The notes beneath the pieces are model-generated. The model saw only the letters and a list, made by a program, of their open reading frames with translations. It made no database searches and was not told the origin of the DNA. 9,699 bases of DNA from Methanosarcinaceae archaeon (GTDB taxonomy: Archaea > Halobacteriota > Methanosarcinia > Methanosarcinales > Methanosarcinaceae): positions 1 through 9,699 of the forward strand of contig JAUWBW010000056.1 in assembly GCA_030609665.1 (NCBI GenBank), written 5' to 3'. Both the position numbers and the translations under genes were made by a program. Shown here piece after piece: positions 6,909 to 9,699 of this stretch; position 1 is the stretch's first letter; each line of letters starts with the position of its first letter.

Positions 6909-7055
6909 ATGGTGAAAAGAGATATTGTTCAAGTAAAAAATCCGAAATCCGGACATTATGTGAAAATCGATAGATCTATCGGTAAAATTCTTGACCATAA
7001 AAAATCAGAAGGGCCATACAAAAATGTGCCGATTGCAAGAAAGAGGAATAGATGA
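6909..7055 (+). CDS. 48-residue basic protein, first gene of the TIR-like cassette
   Basis: The translation runs from the ATG at 6909 to a TGA at 7053-7055. It begins MVKRDIVQVKNPKSGHYVKI and ends PYKNVPIARKRNR. About 14 of its 48 residues are Lys or Arg against four acidic, so the protein is strongly basic. The middle (GHYVKIDRSIGKIL) looks like a beta hairpin, and the C-terminus is a short basic tail. The ribosome binding site GGTG (6899-6902) is six bases before the ATG, and a strong TATA box lies about 80 bases upstream. The stop overlaps the next start as ATGA, so the two products are translationally coupled and probably work together. I recall similar short proteins as hypothetical entries but know no function. 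A nucleic-acid-binding, regulatory or antitoxin-like role is speculation. Confidence 0.75.
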   Translation: MVKRDIVQVKNPKSGHYVKIDRSIGKILDHKKSEGPYKNVPIARKRNR

Positions 7056-7690
7056 TACTCTACAGGCCTGATGGCGATGTCCATAATTCCCACATAAAAT
7101 ATCGTCCAAGAACCTGTTTTATTATGACTAAACTCGGTCAACCCATTTCACCTGAAATTGAATGTATAAGAGTTGAACTGCGTGAAGTGTTAGAAAAACG
7201 ACAAATTGAAGAAATCGATGCTGAAAGTGTTGTTACAGGACGAGATTTTTTAATGAAGATTTGGAACCTGATTACAACGGTTCCATTGGGAATTGCAATT
7301 ATAGATAACAATATGTCAGGGCAGACCCTTTCTAATATTTTTTATGAAATTGGATTTATGCAGGCTTATGGTAAAGAAACATTGGTTATAAAAACAAAAG
7401 ATGCAAAAATACCATCCGATTTTATTCGAACCGAATATGTTGAATATGGAAATGATTTTGAGAACAAACTTGATAAATTTTTCAATACTTTCTTAGCACT
7501 ACCGGAATATTATGATAATATGGCAGAAGTGCTTGAAAACAACCCCCTTTTAGCAATTGATTATTTGCGAAGAGCATATTTAATAACTGGTGATGCTGAA
7601 TATAAGGAGAAAGCCAATATAATTTATGAAGATGCATCAATTGATGGAAGAGCACAAAATAGTGTGGAGGCTTTGTTAGCTAAATTTTGA
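7052..7690 (+). CDS. TIR-like / nucleoside 2-deoxyribosyltransferase-like protein with helical C-terminus
   Basis: A 212-residue protein. Residues about 18-132 look like the flavodoxin-like fold shared by TIR domains and nucleoside 2-deoxyribosyltransferases: first strand RTCFIMTKLG (20-29), a helix (35-50), the second strand region around EIDAES, PLGIAII (78-84), then NIFYEIGFMQAYGKETLVIK (95-114). E99 in N-x3-E-x-G sits where these families place the catalytic glutamate that cleaves an N-glycosidic bond in NAD or nucleosides. Residues 133-212 form a helical tail with YLRRAYLITGD, perhaps a TPR-like or oligomerising segment. The ATG at 7052 overlaps the previous stop, and GAGGA (7043-7047) lies just upstream. 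G+C over 7321-7500 is 52 of 180 bases, against 96 of 180 in 8161-8340 of hemL, suggesting transfer. An immune effector NADase, a nucleotide-salvage enzyme or a ligand sensor are all possible. The fold call is by eye. Confidence 0.72.
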   Translation: MILYRPDGDVHNSHIKYRPRTCFIMTKLGQPISPEIECIRVELREVLEKRQIEEIDAESVVTGRDFLMKIWNLITTVPLGIAIIDNNMSGQTLSNIFYEIGFMQAYGKETLVIKTKDAKIPSDFIRTEYVEYGNDFENKLDKFFNTFLALPEYYDNMAEVLENNPLLAIDYLRRAYLITGDAEYKEKANIIYEDASIDGRAQNSVEALLAKF

Positions 7691-7697
7691 GCATTCA

Positions 7698-7712
7698 ATT
7701 TAAATTAAAATC
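7698..7712 (+). promoter_or_regulatory. weak candidate TATA region for hemL
   Basis: The 54-base gap before hemL contains ATTTAAATTAAAATC about 35-45 bases before the ATG, at a suitable distance for an archaeal promoter with a very short leader. A second match, AATTTTATACT near 7722-7732, is too close to the start. hemL could also be read from the upstream cassette promoter. Confidence 0.3.
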
Positions 7713-7744
7713 CAATCTACAAATTTTATACTAATGGTGATACT

Positions 7745-9010
7745 ATGACGTTGGAGAAATCAAAACAATTATACGAAAAAGCCAAGACACTGCTCCCTGG
7801 CGGAGTTAGCAGTCCGGTTCGGGCGATCAAGCCATACCCTTTTTACACAGCATCAGCAAGCGGTTCAAAGATCACGGACGTTGATGGGAACGAATACATC
7901 GATTACTGTATGGCCTACGGTCCGAAGATACTCGGGCATGCCCATCCGCGCATCAAGCAGGCAATTGTAGAACAACTGGACAAGGGATGGCTGTATGGCA
8001 CACCTACAGACCTTGAGGTGACACTTGCCGACAAGATCGCATCACTGTACCCGAGCATCGATATGCTCCGGTTTATTACTACCGGTACGGAAGCGACCAT
8101 GAGCGCACTAAGAGCAGCGCGCGGTTTTACGGGTAAGAACAAGTTTATCAAGATGGAAGGCGGATTCCACGGCGCGCACGATGCTGTTCTTGTCAAGGCA
8201 GGCTCCGGTGCAACCACACACGGTAAACCGGATTCACTGGGGATCCCTGAGGATTTCACAAGGAACACGCTTCAGGTCCCGTACAATGATATTGAGGCAA
8301 TGACAACTACCATCGAATCCAACAAGGATGACATGGCAGCAGTGATCATGGAACCTGTTATGGGAAATATCGGTCCGATCCTGCCTGAAGGGGATTACCT
8401 GAAAGATGTGCGTAAGGTCACAGAAGAGAATGATGTTGTCCTGATATTCGATGAGGTTATTACAGGATTCAGGCTTGCCATGGGTGGCGCGCAGGAATAT
8501 TTCGGTGTTACGCCTGACATGACAACACTTGGAAAGATCGTTGGCGGAGGAATGCCTATCGGTGTGTTTGGAGGAAAGCGCGAGATCATTGAGATGGTAT
8601 CACCATCCGGAGGTGTATATCAGGCCGGCACGTTCAGCGGCAATCCCGCTTCTGCAGCAGCTGGTATTGCGGTGCTTGATGTTCTTGAGAAAGAGAATGT
8701 GCACAAGACACTGAATGCCACGGGCGATATGGTACGTGCACGGTTGTCTGATATTGTTTCTGATCTGGGACTTGATTATAATGTATCCGGAATTGCATCC
8801 ATGTTCAAGATATTCTTCGGGGACACTCCTTCGAACTATCAGGAAGCGCTTATGTGTGACAAGGACGGTTACTTCGAGTTCTTCCACAGGATGTTGAAGA
8901 GCGGTGTGTTCCTGCCACCATCGCAGTTCGAGACGAATTTCTTATCAACAGCACACAGTGAATCCGATCTTGACAGGACATTTGAAGCCTACGAGGCTAA
9001 CCTGAAATAG
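7745..9010 (+). CDS. hemL: glutamate-1-semialdehyde 2,1-aminomutase
   Basis: A PLP enzyme converting glutamate-1-semialdehyde to 5-aminolevulinate, the last step of the C5 route to tetrapyrroles (F430, sirohaem, corrinoids and haem in methanogens). The 421 residues fit the family. Visible are LLPGGVSSPVRA (16-27), TGTEATMSALRAARG (113-127), the GGFHGAHDA segment (139-147), EPVMGN (203-208), the cofactor aspartate D236 in FDEVITGFR, and the Schiff-base lysine K264 in TLGKIVGGGMPIG. The start at ATG 7745 has GGTGAT (7736-7741) just upstream. hemC begins 10 bases after the stop, so both belong to one transcript. hemA and hemB, which often precede hemL in related gene clusters, are not immediately upstream; the TIR-like cassette is there instead. 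Confidence 0.97.
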   Translation: MTLEKSKQLYEKAKTLLPGGVSSPVRAIKPYPFYTASASGSKITDVDGNEYIDYCMAYGPKILGHAHPRIKQAIVEQLDKGWLYGTPTDLEVTLADKIASLYPSIDMLRFITTGTEATMSALRAARGFTGKNKFIKMEGGFHGAHDAVLVKAGSGATTHGKPDSLGIPEDFTRNTLQVPYNDIEAMTTTIESNKDDMAAVIMEPVMGNIGPILPEGDYLKDVRKVTEENDVVLIFDEVITGFRLAMGGAQEYFGVTPDMTTLGKIVGGGMPIGVFGGKREIIEMVSPSGGVYQAGTFSGNPASAAAGIAVLDVLEKENVHKTLNATGDMVRARLSDIVSDLGLDYNVSGIASMFKIFFGDTPSNYQEALMCDKDGYFEFFHRMLKSGVFLPPSQFETNFLSTAHSESDLDRTFEAYEANLK

Positions 9011-9020
9011 GTGTTTAAAA

Positions 9021-9699
9021 ATGATAATCGGAACCCGTGGCAGTGGTCTTGCTCTTGCACAGGCGAACCTTGTGGAACGTCTGCTTAAGGAGAACGGTGT
9101 TGAGACCACACAGCTGATCATAAAGACAAGTGGGGATGCGTTCACAGACCGCCCGCTGCATGAGGTTGCAGGTGTGGGCGCGTTTGTGAGGGAAATTGAT
9201 GACCGCATGATCGCAGGTGAGATCGATATCGCAGTGCATTCTATGAAAGACCTGCCAACCATACGCCCTCCGGAGTTATCCATCGCAGCGGTCTTGAAAC
9301 GTGACTCGCCATTGGATGTGCTTTTGACAGCAGACGGATCGACACTTGATGAATTGCCGGATGGTGCGGTCGTAGGTACGACATCCATGCGCAGACGGGC
9401 ACAGTTACTCAGGTACAGACCTGACCTTAATATTCAGGACCTTCGAGGGAATATCGATACACGGATTAGAAAACTCAAGGAAGGTATGTATGACGGAATA
9501 CTGCTTGCTGAAGCAGGACTTCAGCGCATGGGCTGGGAGATGGATGTAGAGCAGTTAAATCCTGATGCATTCTGTCCATCTGCAAATCAGGGTACTATAG
9601 TCATTGTTACAAAAGCTGGCACTGAAGCCGAAAAAGCGGTCGCTTTTCTTGACCATCCACAATCGCGCATTGAGACCGAGATCGAGCGCCTTGTGATAA
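9021..9699 (+). CDS. hemC: porphobilinogen deaminase (hydroxymethylbilane synthase), 3' end outside window
   Basis: Joins four porphobilinogens into hydroxymethylbilane, two steps after 5-aminolevulinate. The frame opens at ATG 9021 and runs uninterrupted to the window edge, giving the first 226 residues of an expected roughly 300. Motifs visible are GTRGSGLALAQ (4-14), VHSMKDLP (72-79) with the catalytic aspartate D77, GTTSMRRRAQL (119-129) and RGNIDTRIRKL (142-152). The cofactor-binding cysteine lies further C-terminal and is not covered. Residues 186-191 read PSANQG where many bacterial enzymes have SAGQGA, probably an archaeal variant. AGGTG (9009-9013) overlaps the hemL stop and serves as ribosome binding site seven bases before the ATG, indicating coupled expression with hemL. 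Confidence 0.95.
   Translation, partial: MIIGTRGSGLALAQANLVERLLKENGVETTQLIIKTSGDAFTDRPLHEVAGVGAFVREIDDRMIAGEIDIAVHSMKDLPTIRPPELSIAAVLKRDSPLDVLLTADGSTLDELPDGAVVGTTSMRRRAQLLRYRPDLNIQDLRGNIDTRIRKLKEGMYDGILLAEAGLQRMGWEMDVEQLNPDAFCPSANQGTIVIVTKAGTEAEKAVAFLDHPQSRIETEIERLVI

Noticed and set aside
8945..9388. 147-codon minus-strand open frame across the hemL/hemC junction
   Set aside because: Antisense to conserved hemL and hemC coding sequence; low-complexity Ser/Thr-rich translation with no start signal.
1..9699. tRNA or rRNA genes, CRISPR arrays, insertion sequences, integrase or attachment sites
   Set aside because: I looked on both strands for cloverleaf-like arms, regularly spaced repeats, transposase motifs and flanking duplications, and found none that could be supported.

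Overview
The window looks like chromosomal DNA from a methanogenic archaeon, most likely a member of the Methanosarcinales. I infer this from overall character and have not matched it to a genome. The signs are archaeal-type LysC (two C-terminal ACT domains), PurM, HemL and HemC; a DUF362 protein fused to a double [4Fe-4S] ferredoxin domain; GGTG/GGTGAT or GAGG ribosome binding sites complementary to an archaeal 16S 3' end; TTG starts; and AT-rich intergenic regions with archaeal TATA boxes rather than -35/-10 promoters.

Layout. (1) Minus strand, 4-2236: an apparent three-gene operon read from right to left. It encodes a 115-residue three-helix membrane protein of unknown function, an ABC-2 type ATPase and its permease. 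(2) 2237-2516: a 280-base, very AT-rich divergent promoter region with an imperfect hairpin and a 9-base direct repeat exactly 60 bases apart. (3) Plus strand, 2517-5246: lysC (aspartate kinase), purM (AIR synthetase) and a 93-residue conserved-looking protein, closely spaced. (4) 5317-6800: the DUF362/ferredoxin protein overlapping a 120-123-residue four-cysteine (probable metal-binding) protein. (5) 6801-7690: a strong TATA promoter followed by two translationally coupled genes. The first encodes a 48-residue basic protein. The second encodes a 212-residue protein whose N-terminal part looks like the TIR / nucleoside-2-deoxyribosyltransferase superfamily. This segment is much more AT-rich than its flanks. 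(6) 7745-9699: hemL and hemC, the latter cut by the window edge. They are two steps of tetrapyrrole synthesis, which in methanogens feeds F430, sirohaem, corrinoids and haem.

Most of the window is biosynthetic housekeeping. The candidate undescribed system is the two-gene cassette at 6909-7690. It has its own promoter, an ATGA stop/start overlap and divergent composition. The gene for the larger protein encodes a possible NAD- or nucleotide-cleaving fold with a helical tail, and its partner is a tiny basic protein. This architecture suggests a small defence or effector-regulator module, but the function is inferred and not shown.
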